From Pseudomonas fluorescens (GTDB lineage: Bacteria; Pseudomonadota; Gammaproteobacteria; Pseudomonadales; Pseudomonadaceae), in contig NZ_CABVIR010000005.1 of NCBI RefSeq assembly GCF_902498065.1, positions 124,001 through 188,000 of the forward strand: a DNA stretch of 64,000 nt. Direction: 5' to 3'. The position numbers were made by a program, and so were the translations under genes. Under the pieces are notes generated by a model. That model saw only the letters and a list, made by a program, of their open reading frames with translations, was not told the origin of the DNA and did no database searches. Below are positions 1 through 8,150 of this stretch, in pieces (the stretch's first letter is position 1; every line of letters starts with the position of its first letter).

Positions 1-1463
1 GCTTGAGGCGCCAGACGGGCTTGCGGGTAACGAACCGGTAGACGGTTGTAGCCGTACAGACGCGCCAGCTCTTCGATCAGGTCAACTTCGAGGCTGATGT
101 CGAAGCGATGGCTTGGCACTTCAACGCGCCACTGCCCTGCCCCATCTGCAGAAATCTTCAGACCCAAGCCGCTGAGCAATCGCTCGACTTCGGCCGAATC
201 CATTTCCATACCCAGCATCTGAGTGATGCGTTGCGCACGCAGAGTAACCGGCGCAATCGAAGGCAGGTGCGGTTCGCTGACGGTTTCGATGATCGGGCCG
301 GCTTCGCCACCCGTGATTTCCAGCAGCAGGCCAGTGGCGCGCTCCATGGCTTCACGGGCCAGTTGCCAGTCCACGCCACGCTCGTAGCGGTGCGAGGCGT
401 CGGTGTGCAGGCCATAGGAACGAGCCTTGCCAGCAACGGCAATCTGATCGAAGAACGCGCTTTCAAGGAAAATGTCGCGAGTAGTCGCGGTGTTGACGCC
501 GCTGTGCTCGCCCCCCATGACGCCGGCGATTGCCAGGGCGCGGGTGTGGTCGGCAATCACCAGCGTATCGCTACGCAGGCTGACTTCCTGACCATCGAGC
601 AGCACCAGCTTCTCGCCTTCTTCGGCCATACGCACGCGGATGCCGCCATTGATTTCGGCGAGATCGAACGCGTGCAGCGGTTGACCCAGCTCCAGCATCA
701 CGTAGTTAGTGATGTCGACGGCCGCGTCAATGCTGCGCACATCGGCGCGACGCAGACGCTCGACCATCCAAAGAGGCGTAGGCTTGGACAGGTCGACGTT
801 ACGGATCACACGACCCAGGTAACGCGGGCAAGCAACTGGCGCCAGCACTTCAACCGAGCGCACTTCGTCGTGCACGGCTGGAACGGAGGCGATGACCGGG
901 CGAGTGACTTTGGCGTCGTACAGCGCGCCGACTTCACGGGCCAAACCGGCCAGAGACAGGCAGTCGCCGCGGTTCGGGGTCAGGTCGACCTCGATGCTGG
1001 CGTCGTCCAGGCTCAGATATTCACGAATGTCCTGGCCAACCGGCGCATCAGCCGGCAATTCCATCAGGCCGTCGTTGCCTTCGCCCACTTGCAGCTCGGC
1101 TTGCGAGCACAGCATGCCGTTGGACTCAACGCCACGCAGCTTGGCTTTCTTGATTTTAAAGTCGCCCGGCAGTTCGGCACCGATCATGGCGAACGGGATC
1201 TTCAGGCCCGGGCGCACGTTTGGCGCGCCGCAGACTACTTGAAAGGTCTCCGAGCCATTGCTGACCTGACAAACACGCAACTTGTCAGCGTCGGGATGCT
1301 GTTCGGTGCTCAGCACCTCGCCCACCACCACGCCACTGAATTCACCGGCGGCCGGCGTAACACTATCGACCTCAAGACCGGCCATCGACAGACGAGCAAC
1401 CAGCTCGTCGCGACTTACCTGCGGGCTAACCCAGCCACGCAGCCATTGTTCACTGAATTTCAT
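1..1463 (-). CDS. pheT: Phenylalanyl-tRNA synthetase beta subunit, 5' part (runs off the left edge)
   Basis: The larger subunit of the cytoplasmic alpha2-beta2 enzyme that charges tRNA-Phe; it carries tRNA-binding and editing domains. About 487 codons of a roughly 790-codon gene are present. The frame opens MKFSEQWLRGWV, the usual PheT start, after an AGGAG ribosome site. An EMAPII-like tRNA-binding domain follows at about residues 40-148 (GVVVGEVLSTEQHPDADKL), then B3/B4 editing-domain sequence. The start lies 26 bases after the pheS stop on the same strand, so the two are co-transcribed. No defects are seen in the visible part. Confidence 0.96.
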   Translation of the reverse strand, partial: MKFSEQWLRGWVSPQVSRDELVARLSMAGLEVDSVTPAAGEFSGVVVGEVLSTEQHPDADKLRVCQVSNGSETFQVVCGAPNVRPGLKIPFAMIGAELPGDFKIKKAKLRGVESNGMLCSQAELQVGEGNDGLMELPADAPVGQDIREYLSLDDASIEVDLTPNRGDCLSLAGLAREVGALYDAKVTRPVIASVPAVHDEVRSVEVLAPVACPRYLGRVIRNVDLSKPTPLWMVERLRRADVRSIDAAVDITNYVMLELGQPLHAFDLAEINGGIRVRMAEEGEKLVLLDGQEVSLRSDTLVIADHTRALAIAGVMGGEHSGVNTATTRDIFLESAFFDQIAVAGKARSYGLHTDASHRYERGVDWQLAREAMERATGLLLEITGGEAGPIIETVSEPHLPSIAPVTLRAQRITQMLGMEMDSAEVERLLSGLGLKISADGAGQWRVEVPSHRFDISLEVDLIEELARLYGYNRLPVRYPQARLAPQ

Positions 1464-1489
1464 CCTGCTCTCCTAAGAATTCGTTACGA

Positions 1490-2506
1490 CTAGCGAAATT
1501 GCGCGAGGAACCGCAAGTCGTTGTCGAAGAACAGACGCAAGTCGTTCACGCCGTAACGCAGCATGGCCAGACGCTCAACGCCCATGCCGAAGGCAAAGCC
1601 CGAAAACTCTTCCGGGTCGATCCCGGACATGCGCAGCACGTTCGGGTGAACCATGCCGCAACCCATCACTTCCAGCCAGCCAGTCTGTTTGCAGACGCGG
1701 CAGCCTTTACCGCTGCACATCACGCATTCCATGTCGACTTCAGCGGATGGCTCGGTGAACGGAAAGTACGAAGGGCGGAAACGCACGGCCAGTTCTTTTT
1801 CGAAGAACACACGCAAGAATTCTTCGATGGTCCCTTTCAGGTCGGCGAAGTTGATATCGCGATCGACCAGCAGGCCTTCGACCTGGTGGAACATCGGCGA
1901 GTGGGTGATATCCGAGTCGCTACGGTACACACGGCCAGGGCAGACGATGCGGATCGGCGGCTGCTTCGATTCCATGGTGCGGACCTGTACCGGCGAGGTA
2001 TGGGTGCGCAGCAACATGTTGGCGTTGAAATAGAAAGTGTCATGCATCGACCGGGCCGGGTGATGGCCTGGGATGTTGAGCGCTTCGAAGTTGTGGTAAT
2101 CGTCTTCGACCTCAGGGCCTTCGGCGATGCCGTAGCCGATGTGGGTGAAGAACTGTTCGATACGTTCCAGAGTGCGAGTAACCGGATGCAGACCACCCGA
2201 GGTCTGGCCACGGCCAGGCAGGGTCACGTCAATGGACTCGGCAGCCAGTTTGGCGGCCAGGTCGGCCTCTTCAAACAGTGCCTTGCGGGCATTGAGAACC
2301 TCTGTGACACGCTCCTTGGCAACGTTGATCAGGGCGCCGACTTGCGGACGCTCTTCTGCCGGCAAATTCCCCAGGGTCTTCATCACCTGAGTCAATTCAC
2401 CCTTTTTACCAAGGTAGTGAACCCGGATTTGCTCCAGGGCATTGATATCTTCAGCGCTTTGCACAGCCTCTAGTGCTTGAGAGACGAGCGCATCCAGGTT
2501 TTCCAT
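1490..2506 (-). CDS. pheS: Phenylalanyl-tRNA synthetase alpha subunit
   Basis: Catalytic class II subunit that activates phenylalanine and transfers it to tRNA-Phe. At 338 residues it has normal family length. An N-terminal coiled coil (about residues 1-85) is followed by the class II core, with motif 2 around FHQVEGLLVDRDINFADLKG and motif 3 in GFAFGMGVERLAMLRYGV near the C-terminus. A Cys-rich insert, CVMCSGKGCRVC, occurs at about residues 260-271. The gene is followed by pheT and preceded by rplT; a strong hairpin lies just upstream of its ribosome site. Confidence 0.98.
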   Translation of the reverse strand: MENLDALVSQALEAVQSAEDINALEQIRVHYLGKKGELTQVMKTLGNLPAEERPQVGALINVAKERVTEVLNARKALFEEADLAAKLAAESIDVTLPGRGQTSGGLHPVTRTLERIEQFFTHIGYGIAEGPEVEDDYHNFEALNIPGHHPARSMHDTFYFNANMLLRTHTSPVQVRTMESKQPPIRIVCPGRVYRSDSDITHSPMFHQVEGLLVDRDINFADLKGTIEEFLRVFFEKELAVRFRPSYFPFTEPSAEVDMECVMCSGKGCRVCKQTGWLEVMGCGMVHPNVLRMSGIDPEEFSGFAFGMGVERLAMLRYGVNDLRLFFDNDLRFLAQFR

Positions 2507-2524
2507 GTACAGACTCCAGATACA

Positions 2525-2560
2525 AAATAGGGGAAGAGCTTGAAGGCTCTTCCCCTATTT
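2525..2560 (-). terminator. Hairpin plus short T-run between rplT and pheS (attenuator or partial terminator)
   Basis: On the coding strand a perfect 15-bp stem (AAATAGGGGAAGAGC pairing with GCTCTTCCCCTATTT, six-base loop) is followed directly by TTTTG and then the pheS ribosome site. It has the form of an intrinsic terminator but lies inside an otherwise continuous operon. In Escherichia coli the equivalent gap holds the pheM leader peptide and a Phe-dependent attenuator. I could not find a Phe-rich leader peptide here, so the control mechanism is open. Confidence 0.7.
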
Positions 2561-2615
2561 ATGACGTTTAACACCTGGCCCCACAGAGGTGAGGCCGGGT
2601 GACTGTCGGGGGTAC

Positions 2616-2972
2616 TTAAGCCAAGGTGGCTTTAGCTTTCTCGACAATCGCAGCAAACGCCGCTTTTTCGTTCACTGCCAGATCAGCCAGAACCTTACGG
2701 TCGATCTCGATGGACGCTTTTTTCAGGCCGGCGATGAAACGGCTGTAGGACAGACCGTTGATACGTGCACCAGCGTTGATACGAGCGATCCACAGAGCGC
2801 GGAACTGACGTTTTTTCTGACGACGGTCACGGTAGGCGTATTGGCCTGCCTTGATTACCGCTTGCTTGGCAACACGGAATACGCGCGAGCGAGCGCCGTA
2901 GTAGCCTTTAGCAAGTTTCAGAATTTTTTTGTGACGTTTACGGGCAATGACGCCACGCTTTACACGAGCCAT
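2616..2972 (-). CDS. rplT: 50S ribosomal protein L20
   Basis: Primary 23S rRNA-binding protein needed for early assembly of the large subunit, and in enterobacteria a repressor of its own operon. The 118 residues begin MARVKRGVIARKRHKKILK, the conserved L20 start, and are rich in Lys and Arg. It follows rpmI by 28 bases in the infC-rpmI-rplT order. The ATG follows a GGAAG ribosome site. Full length and intact. Confidence 0.99.
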   Translation of the reverse strand: MARVKRGVIARKRHKKILKLAKGYYGARSRVFRVAKQAVIKAGQYAYRDRRQKKRQFRALWIARINAGARINGLSYSRFIAGLKKASIEIDRKVLADLAVNEKAAFAAIVEKAKATLA

Positions 2973-3000
2973 GAGTTACTTCCTCTATTCTTGACTAAAA

Positions 3001-3195
3001 TTAACGAAGGCGCAGCATGCGCTCGACTTTTGCCACGTCAGACGGATGCAGCAAGCTGCTACCGCGCAGTTGACGCTTACGCTTGGTCGACATTTTAGTC
3101 AGGATGTGGCTCTTGAAAGCGTGCTTGTGCTTGATACCGTTAGCAGTTTTCAGAAACCGCTTAGCAGCACCACTTTTCGTTTTCATTTTTGGCAT
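3001..3195 (-). CDS. rpmI: 50S ribosomal protein L35
   Basis: Small basic large-subunit protein of 64 residues. The start MPKMKTKSGAAKRFLKTANG and the end HPSDVAKVERMLRLR are hallmarks of L35. It lies between infC (60-base gap) and rplT (28-base gap) on the same strand, so it is co-transcribed and, by analogy with enterobacteria, may be translationally controlled by L20. Intact and of normal length. Confidence 0.98.
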   Translation of the reverse strand: MPKMKTKSGAAKRFLKTANGIKHKHAFKSHILTKMSTKRKRQLRGSSLLHPSDVAKVERMLRLR

Positions 3196-3255
3196 GTTCG
3201 GATACTCCGCATTCAGTTGATAAACATAATCAGAAGGCCTGCCGTGCCCTGTTGA

Positions 3256-3807
3256 TTACTTCTTCTTTTTCGGGGCGATGACCATGATCAGCTGGCGTCC
3301 TTCCATCTTAGGATGCTGTTCGACCGAACCGTACTCGAGCAAGTCACCTTCAACTCGCTTGAGGAGTTCCATCCCCAGCTCCTGGTGGGCCATCTCACGG
3401 CCGCGGAATCGCAAGGATACCTTGGCCCTGTCCCCATCACTCAGGAAACGTACCAGGTTGCGCAGTTTTACCTGGTAATCCCCTTCCTCCGTCCCTGGAC
3501 GAAACTTGATTTCTTTAACCTGAATCTGCTTCTGGTTTTTCTTGGCCGCGGCAACCTGCTTCTTCTTCTCGAAGATCGATTTGCCGTAGTCCATCAGTTT
3601 GCAAACAGGGGGTACTGCATCGGCGGAAATTTCCACCAAATCCAGTTTGGCCTCTTCAGCCTTAAGAAGCGCGTCTTCAATTGACACAATCCCAAGCTGT
3701 TCACCTTCAGCCCCAATTAACCGAACCTCGCGTGCCGAGATATTCTCGTTGATCGGGGCTTTCGGTGCAGCTCGTTTATCTTGTCTCATTTCACGCTTAA
3801 TAATAAT
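3256..3807 (-). CDS. infC: Translation initiation factor IF-3 (ATT start)
   Basis: Binds the 30S subunit and proofreads start-codon and initiator-tRNA selection. From the internal ATG (base 3789) the protein would be 177 residues. However, three ATT codons in a row lie six to four codons upstream, behind GGAG, and the sequence after them, IIKREMRQDK, is the family's usual N-terminus. Starting at the first ATT gives 183 residues. A rare ATT start is typical of infC because it lets IF-3 repress its own translation. The first ATT shares one base with the thrS stop codon, so the two genes are probably coupled. Which of the three ATT codons is used cannot be read from sequence; the ATG at 3789 is the fallback. 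Confidence 0.93.
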   Translation of the reverse strand: MIIKREMRQDKRAAPKAPINENISAREVRLIGAEGEQLGIVSIEDALLKAEEAKLDLVEISADAVPPVCKLMDYGKSIFEKKKQVAAAKKNQKQIQVKEIKFRPGTEEGDYQVKLRNLVRFLSDGDRAKVSLRFRGREMAHQELGMELLKRVEGDLLEYGSVEQHPKMEGRQLIMVIAPKKKK

Positions 3808-5729
3808 TACTCCGAATCTGGGCGACCACGCCGGGAAACCGCTTGCGCGAGAAACTCAGCGAACTGGGCGACGGGCATCGAGCCCAGGTCAGCACCTTCA
3901 CGAGTACGCACAGCGACAGTCTGCATCTCGACTTCCCGATCTCCGATAACCAAGAGATAGGGAACCTTGAGCAAAGTATGCTCGCGGATTTTAAAGCCGA
4001 TCTTTTCATTTCTCAAGTCAGACTTGGCACGAAATCCGCTTTCGTTGATAGTTTTTTCAACCTCGGCGGCAAAATCGGCCTGTTTGTCAGTGATGTTCAT
4101 GATCACTGCCTGGGTCGGAGCCAGCCACGCAGGGAATGCACCCTCGTAGTGCTCGATCAGGATTCCGACGAAACGTTCGAAGGATCCGAGGATCGCCCGG
4201 TGCAACATCACCGGGTGCTTGCGACTGTTGTCTTCGGAGACGTATTCGGCTCCCAGACGGACAGGCAGGTTAAAATCGAGCTGCAGGGTACCACACTGCC
4301 AGACGCGACCGAGGCAATCTTTCAGCGAGAACTCGATCTTCGGACCGTAGAACGCACCCTCACCCGGCTGCAGATCGTACGGCAGGCCAGCGCTATCAAG
4401 GGCTGCAGCCAATGCTGCTTCAGCGCGATCCCACAGCTCGTCGGAACCGACACGTTTTTCCGGACGAGTGGACAGCTTCATCTCGACATCTTTGAAGCCG
4501 AAGTCGGCGTAGACATCCATGGTCAGCTTGATGAAAGCGGCGGATTCAGCCTGCATCTGCTCTTCGGTGCAGAAGATGTGGGCGTCGTCCTGAGTGAACG
4601 CACGTACACGCATGATGCCGTGCAACGCACCCGATGGCTCGTTACGGTGGCAGGCACCGAATTCAGCCAGACGCATCGGCAACTCGCGGTAGCTTTTCAG
4701 GCCCTGGTTGAACACTTGCACGTGGCAAGGGCAGTTCATTGGCTTGATGGCGTAGTCGCGGTTTTCCGACTGAGTGGTGAACATGTTGTCGGCGTAGTTG
4801 GCCCAGTGCCCGGATTTCTCCCACAGGCTGCGGTCAACGACTTGTGGAGTCTTGATCTCCAGGTAGCCGTTGTCGCGCTGAACCTTGCGCATGTACTGCT
4901 CGAGCACCTGGTACAGAGTCCAGCCGTTCGGGTGCCAAAATACCATGCCCGGCGACTCTTCCTGGGTGTGAAACAGGCCCAGGCGCTTGCCGATCTTGCG
5001 GTGATCGCGTTTTTCAGCTTCTTCGATGCGCTGGATGTAAGCTGCCAACTGCTTCTTGTCAGCCCATGCGGTGCCGTAAACGCGCTGCAATTGCTCGTTT
5101 TTCGCATCGCCACGCCAGTAGGCGCCGGACAACTTGGTCAGTTTGAAGGATTTCAGAAAACGCGTGTTCGGCACGTGCGGACCGCGGCACATGTCGACGT
5201 ATTCTTCGTGATAGTACAGGCCCATGGCCTGCTCGTTCGGCATGTCCTCGACCAGGCGCAGCTTGTAGTCTTCGCCGCGGGCCTTGAACACTTCGATCAC
5301 TTCGGCGCGCGGAGTGACTTTCTTGATCACGTCGTAATCTTTTTCGATCAGCTGCTGCATGCGCTGCTCGATGGCGGCCAGGTCGTCCGGAGTGAAAGGA
5401 CGTTCGAAGGCGATGTCGTAATAGAAGCCTTCGTCGATGACCGGACCGATGACCATTTTGGCCGTCGGGTACAGCTGCTTGACCGCATGGCCAACCAGGT
5501 GGGCGCAAGAGTGGCGAATGATCTCCAGCCCCTCTTCATCCTTTGGCGTAATGATTTGCAGCGTGGAATCGCTGCTGATGATGTCGCTGGCGTCGACCAG
5601 CTGGCCATTGACCTTGCCGGCCACGGTGGCTTTGGCCAGGCCAGCACCAATGGATGCGGCGACCTCGGCTACGGAAACCGGGTGATCGAATGAACGTTGA
5701 CTGCCGTCGGGAAGAGTAATAGTTGGCAT
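3807..5729 (-). CDS. thrS: Threonyl-tRNA synthetase
   Basis: Class II synthetase that charges tRNA-Thr and edits misacylated Ser-tRNA. It has 640 residues, the standard length. Domains in order: TGS domain (MPTITLPDGSQRSFDHPV, residues 1-61), editing domain with a zinc-type HxxxH (HSCAHLVGHAVKQLYP, about 73-88), catalytic core with motif 2 (FGACHRNEPSGALHGIMRVR) and a C-terminal anticodon-binding domain. The ATG at 5729 follows GGAGAGGAGG and gives the conserved MPTITLPDG start; an upstream in-frame extension of 11 codons has no comparable ribosome site. First gene of the thrS-infC-rpmI-rplT-pheST run. Confidence 0.98.
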   Translation of the reverse strand: MPTITLPDGSQRSFDHPVSVAEVAASIGAGLAKATVAGKVNGQLVDASDIISSDSTLQIITPKDEEGLEIIRHSCAHLVGHAVKQLYPTAKMVIGPVIDEGFYYDIAFERPFTPDDLAAIEQRMQQLIEKDYDVIKKVTPRAEVIEVFKARGEDYKLRLVEDMPNEQAMGLYYHEEYVDMCRGPHVPNTRFLKSFKLTKLSGAYWRGDAKNEQLQRVYGTAWADKKQLAAYIQRIEEAEKRDHRKIGKRLGLFHTQEESPGMVFWHPNGWTLYQVLEQYMRKVQRDNGYLEIKTPQVVDRSLWEKSGHWANYADNMFTTQSENRDYAIKPMNCPCHVQVFNQGLKSYRELPMRLAEFGACHRNEPSGALHGIMRVRAFTQDDAHIFCTEEQMQAESAAFIKLTMDVYADFGFKDVEMKLSTRPEKRVGSDELWDRAEAALAAALDSAGLPYDLQPGEGAFYGPKIEFSLKDCLGRVWQCGTLQLDFNLPVRLGAEYVSEDNSRKHPVMLHRAILGSFERFVGILIEHYEGAFPAWLAPTQAVIMNITDKQADFAAEVEKTINESGFRAKSDLRNEKIGFKIREHTLLKVPYLLVIGDREVEMQTVAVRTREGADLGSMPVAQFAEFLAQAVSRRGRPDSE

Positions 5730-6102
5730 GGCGCCTCCTCTCCTAGTGGTGACCCCTACCAAAGGTCACGTGGGTTGGGATGAGCCAGTACAAGATCCGG
5801 TCCAGGCCATTCAATGACGAACGCCTGCCTTACAGCGGCAGGAGCCTTGCGGCCAACCGGAAAACCGAACCAGAGTGACTGGGATTCAAATCAGGGTTAT
5901 TCGAACATCTGCCGCCACCGTGACTGAAGGTCCGCGGAGCTTGCAAATACCCGAGCGAGGCATGCTAGCACAGATGAACGGTCGTCGCGGTGCCGAGGTT
6001 TTATGCTGGGGCAAATCAGTCCTTTTTATGCCAGAGTGCTGAACTTGAACCCCGCTTTACCCCTCAGATAACAAGACATTGACCCACAAGGAGCATCCCA
6101 GC
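5730..6102 (-). promoter_or_regulatory. thrS leader region with a likely extended -10 promoter; no gene seen
   Basis: This 373-base gap holds no convincing reading frame. On the minus strand TGCTAGCAT (5962-5970) resembles an extended -10 element (TGnTAxxxT) pointing at thrS, which would give a leader of over 200 bases. Within it CCTGCC/GGCAGG (5824-5829 with 5837-5842) can form a hairpin. Long structured thrS leaders are known in enterobacteria, where ThrRS represses its own mRNA; whether this leader mimics tRNA-Thr is not evident by eye. Confidence 0.35.
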
Positions 6103-6405
6103 ATGCGTCTGAATCGTTTGTTCGCAGTAGTCGCCCCCATCGTCCTGTTGCTGCCGCTGGCTGCCCATGCCGATTGGCCGAAGGGCGAGCGCGAGAAATA
6201 CATGGCTCAATGCACCCAGGCAGCGACTCCGCAGATTGGTGCAGCAGCGGCAAAAGCCCACTGCGCTTGCGGCGCCGATGCGATCAAGTCGTACCCGGCC
6301 AGCGACATCCAGGCATTGATGGACAACAAGGCCAGCGACGCACTGAAACAAAAAGCACTGACCCAGATTTCGTCGTGCAAGGCTGATAACAAGGCGAAAA
6401 AATAA
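6103..6405 (+). CDS. Small secreted protein of unknown function
   Basis: A 100-residue protein. The N-terminus MRLNRLFAVVAPIVLLLPLAAHA is a clear Sec signal peptide with cleavage expected after AHA (residue 23), leaving a periplasmic domain of about 77 residues. The mature part has four Cys residues (positions near CTQAATP, CACGADA and SSCKADN), which suggests two disulfides, and ends in Lys-rich KADNKAKK. The ATG at 6103 is preceded by AAGGAG; the TTG at 6079 is less likely because the signal peptide begins at the ATG. I do not recognise the family beyond its resemblance to small conserved Pseudomonas periplasmic proteins. It stands alone between thrS (divergent) and a cold-shock gene. Confidence 0.8.
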   Translation: MRLNRLFAVVAPIVLLLPLAAHADWPKGEREKYMAQCTQAATPQIGAAAAKAHCACGADAIKSYPASDIQALMDNKASDALKQKALTQISSCKADNKAKK

Positions 6406-6514
6406 GCCTGAAAGGACGCTTTGAAGGCCCAAACAGCCGATGAAAAGCTCCCGAAAAGCACTTTTTCGTACAATTTATGCAGGTTTTACAGCTTTTTTTA
6501 TCGTCTTTACTTTC

Positions 6515-6547
6515 GGCTGAAAGCCTTTTAAAACGGGGCTTTCAGCC
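6515..6547. repeat. Inverted repeat upstream of the cold-shock gene
   Basis: GGCTGAAAGCC (6515-6525) and GGCTTTCAGCC (6537-6547) are perfectly complementary around an 11-base spacer. It has no T-run on the plus strand after it, so it is not an obvious terminator. It may be an RNA hairpin at the end of the upstream transcript or an operator-like dyad; neither can be told from sequence. Confidence 0.5.
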
Positions 6548-6697
6548 ACATCAAGCAACAAAGAAAGCGTGACTGTAGGGCAAACAGCACGTCCGGGGGG
6601 CTCCCAAAGCGAACATTTCGACTATGATACCCCGGTGTGCCCAGTTGGCCTGAGCAGCACAGTACTACTGAAAATATATGTTTCTTGGAGATACACC

Positions 6698-6910
6698 ATG
6701 TCTAATCGCCAAACCGGCACCGTTAAATGGTTCAACGATGAAAAAGGCTTCGGCTTCATCACTCCTCAAGGTGGCGGTGACGACCTGTTCGTACACTTCA
6801 AAGCTATCGAAAGCGACGGTTTCAAAAGCCTGAAAGAAGGCCAGACCGTTTCCTTCGTGGCTGAGAAAGGCCAAAAGGGTATGCAAGCTGCTCAAGTTCG
6901 CCCAGAGTAA
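6698..6910 (+). CDS. Cold-shock domain protein (CspA family)
   Basis: A 70-residue single-OB-fold protein that binds single-stranded RNA or DNA and melts mRNA structure. The start MSNRQTGTVKWFNDEKGFGF contains RNP1 (KGFGFI), and RNP2 (DLFVHF) follows at about residues 29-34. Length and sequence match the Pseudomonas CapB/CspA group. The ATG follows TTGGAG. TATGAT at 6623-6628 is a possible -10, which would leave a leader of about 65 bases. The gene is monocistronic and closed by an intrinsic terminator. Confidence 0.96.
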   Translation: MSNRQTGTVKWFNDEKGFGFITPQGGGDDLFVHFKAIESDGFKSLKEGQTVSFVAEKGQKGMQAAQVRPE

Positions 6911-6924
6911 TTTCCAGGCGCACT

Positions 6925-6956
6925 AAAAAAACCCCGTCCATGTGACGGGGTTTTTT
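6925..6956. terminator. Bidirectional intrinsic terminator
   Basis: AAAAAACCCCGTC and GACGGGGTTTTTT pair around the loop CATGT, with T-runs on both strands. It ends the cold-shock gene on the plus strand and the convergent lipoprotein gene on the minus strand. Confidence 0.93.
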
Positions 6957-6982
6957 ATGGGTGAAGCAAAAGCCTGACGGTG

Positions 6983-7303
6983 TCAGCCGCAGTTGATGCG
7001 CGTGATCACCAGGTTGTTATCGGTGTTCAGGTTCAGGCGATCGGAGCGGTACTCCAGGGTCACCATATCGTCAGGCTTGAGGATACGGGCATTTTGCGCG
7101 CCAGCGCGAATGCGCGCCTGTTCCAGCAGTTCAGGCGAAGCCTTTTTGCCAATGGTGAATTCGGCAGCCTTTGCTTCGCAACGGCTGTGGCCGGTATCCG
7201 TCGTCGTGACAGGGTCTGCTACCGAATCGGTGGACGTGCTGCTGCAACCTGCCAGCAGACTAGCGGCCAACAGAGTACCCAATGACGCGAGCTTCCAAGG
7301 CAT
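6983..7303 (-). CDS. I78-family peptidase-inhibitor-like lipoprotein
   Basis: A 106-residue protein starting MPWKLASLGTLLAASLLAGC. The LAGC lipobox predicts a lipoprotein with lipid-anchored Cys about 20 residues in. The C-terminal segment with DRLNLNTDNNLVITRINCG matches the end of the I78 (Aspergillus elastase inhibitor-like) domain, in which a conserved Cys pair and the VTxEYRxDRLN stretch recur. The ATG at 7303 follows GGAGG; an in-frame TTG six codons upstream would place that ribosome site inside the coding region and is rejected. Likely role: periplasmic control of serine peptidases (inference from family). Confidence 0.85.
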   Translation of the reverse strand: MPWKLASLGTLLAASLLAGCSSTSTDSVADPVTTTDTGHSRCEAKAAEFTIGKKASPELLEQARIRAGAQNARILKPDDMVTLEYRSDRLNLNTDNNLVITRINCG

Positions 7304-7468
7304 GAAGCCTCCTTTTTTCAATAGTTAAGCTGAGATCGTGCGACCGCCAATCTGGCGTTTTGTTTCACAGGCAGCGCTTTCACCCTGCCCTCGATCCGGA
7401 CAATCGGCGAGTTTGCCTGAGCATTCCCGGCCGTTCATCCCTCAATCGTGACTGGATATGAACAGCAC

Positions 7469-7774
7469 TCAATAAATGTCGATGTAGTCGAACGGTGGTG
7501 TAGGCCAATTCTCTTTCAGCGCATTAAAGATCTGCATGACCCAGACTTCGTCACTGGCCGCGACCAATCCCACATACCCAGAGCCTTTGGCCCACGTCTC
7601 CAGCCGAAACAGCAGCCCGTCGATGTCGGTGCCGCCCACGACGCCCGATGAAATGTAAGCGATGCCGCCCTTGGTCACCCGCAATTGGGTGTGCTCATCA
7701 TCACTGGCAGAGGCTAGCAGCTGGCGCACAGCCTCAAGGGTCAAGCCGTCAGGAGAGTTCAAATCGATCTGCAC
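7469..7774 (-). CDS. Conserved hypothetical protein, 101 residues
   Basis: Starts MQIDLNSPDGLTLEAVRQLL and ends PPFDYIDIY. It is acidic and soluble, with no signal peptide or membrane segment, and looks like a small alpha/beta domain (an early helix, then strands around TKGGIAYISSG and GYVGLVAASDEVWVMQIF). I do not recognise a named family. Codon usage and GC match the flanking genes, and the lack of stops with a bacterial-like amino-acid profile supports a real gene. No partner gene is coupled to it. Confidence 0.7.
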   Translation of the reverse strand: MQIDLNSPDGLTLEAVRQLLASASDDEHTQLRVTKGGIAYISSGVVGGTDIDGLLFRLETWAKGSGYVGLVAASDEVWVMQIFNALKENWPTPPFDYIDIY

Positions 7775-7905
7775 AGCACGGTCCTTGATAAATCATCAAA
7801 GACCAAGTGTCGCATAGCCCTCCCGTCATGCCTAAGTCGGAGTGCCAAACGCCATGCAAAATGGTTAACTCACACCCAGACTTTCCCGACTTCACGAGCG
7901 CCATC

Positions 7906-8118
7906 ATGACCACCGTAAGCATCGACGCCGACATCAAAGCCAAGTGGCCACAAGGTCATAGCTCCTATAGCCCGGGTAGTCCGGAAGAGTTGGCAATCAT
8001 TGGCATCGATCTATTGGTCAAGGAACTGGGGACTGAAGCGGCACAGTCCTTCATCGCCCAGGTGTTCGAGAAGTACCCGGCCGACTACAAGGGTGCTGAA
8101 TACAACGAAAGGGAGTGA
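7906..8118 (+). CDS. Small hypothetical protein (start uncertain)
   Basis: From the ATG at 7906 it is 70 residues, MTTVSIDADIKAKWPQG to KYPADYKGAEYNERE, predicted soluble and helical, with ELAIIGIDLLVKELG and AAQSFIAQVFEKYP as probable helices. The frame stays open upstream, with further starts at 7861 (ATG), 7828 (ATG) and 7807 (GTG), but none has a good ribosome site and the extra sequence looks non-coding. No family was recognised. It is divergent from the 101-residue gene and convergent with the nucleoside hydrolase, sharing a hairpin downstream. Confidence 0.55.
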   Translation: MTTVSIDADIKAKWPQGHSSYSPGSPEELAIIGIDLLVKELGTEAAQSFIAQVFEKYPADYKGAEYNERE

Positions 8119-8120
8119 AA

Positions 8121-8142
8121 CCCGCAGGCTGGCACCTGCGGG
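8121..8142. terminator. GC-rich hairpin between convergent genes
   Basis: CCCGCAGG and CCTGCGGG form a perfect 8-bp stem around CTGGCA. It lies just after the plus-strand hypothetical gene and just before the end of the minus-strand nucleoside hydrolase. No T-run follows, so termination may be weak or Rho-assisted. Confidence 0.45.
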
Positions 8143-8150
8143 CGCGAAGC

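Noticed and set aside
2561..2615. A pheM-like leader peptide before pheS
   Set aside because: No short frame with several Phe codons and a ribosome site was found in the gap.
3843..5693. A 616-codon open frame opposite thrS
   Set aside because: thrS has full catalytic motifs and a strong ribosome site; the opposite frame has neither.
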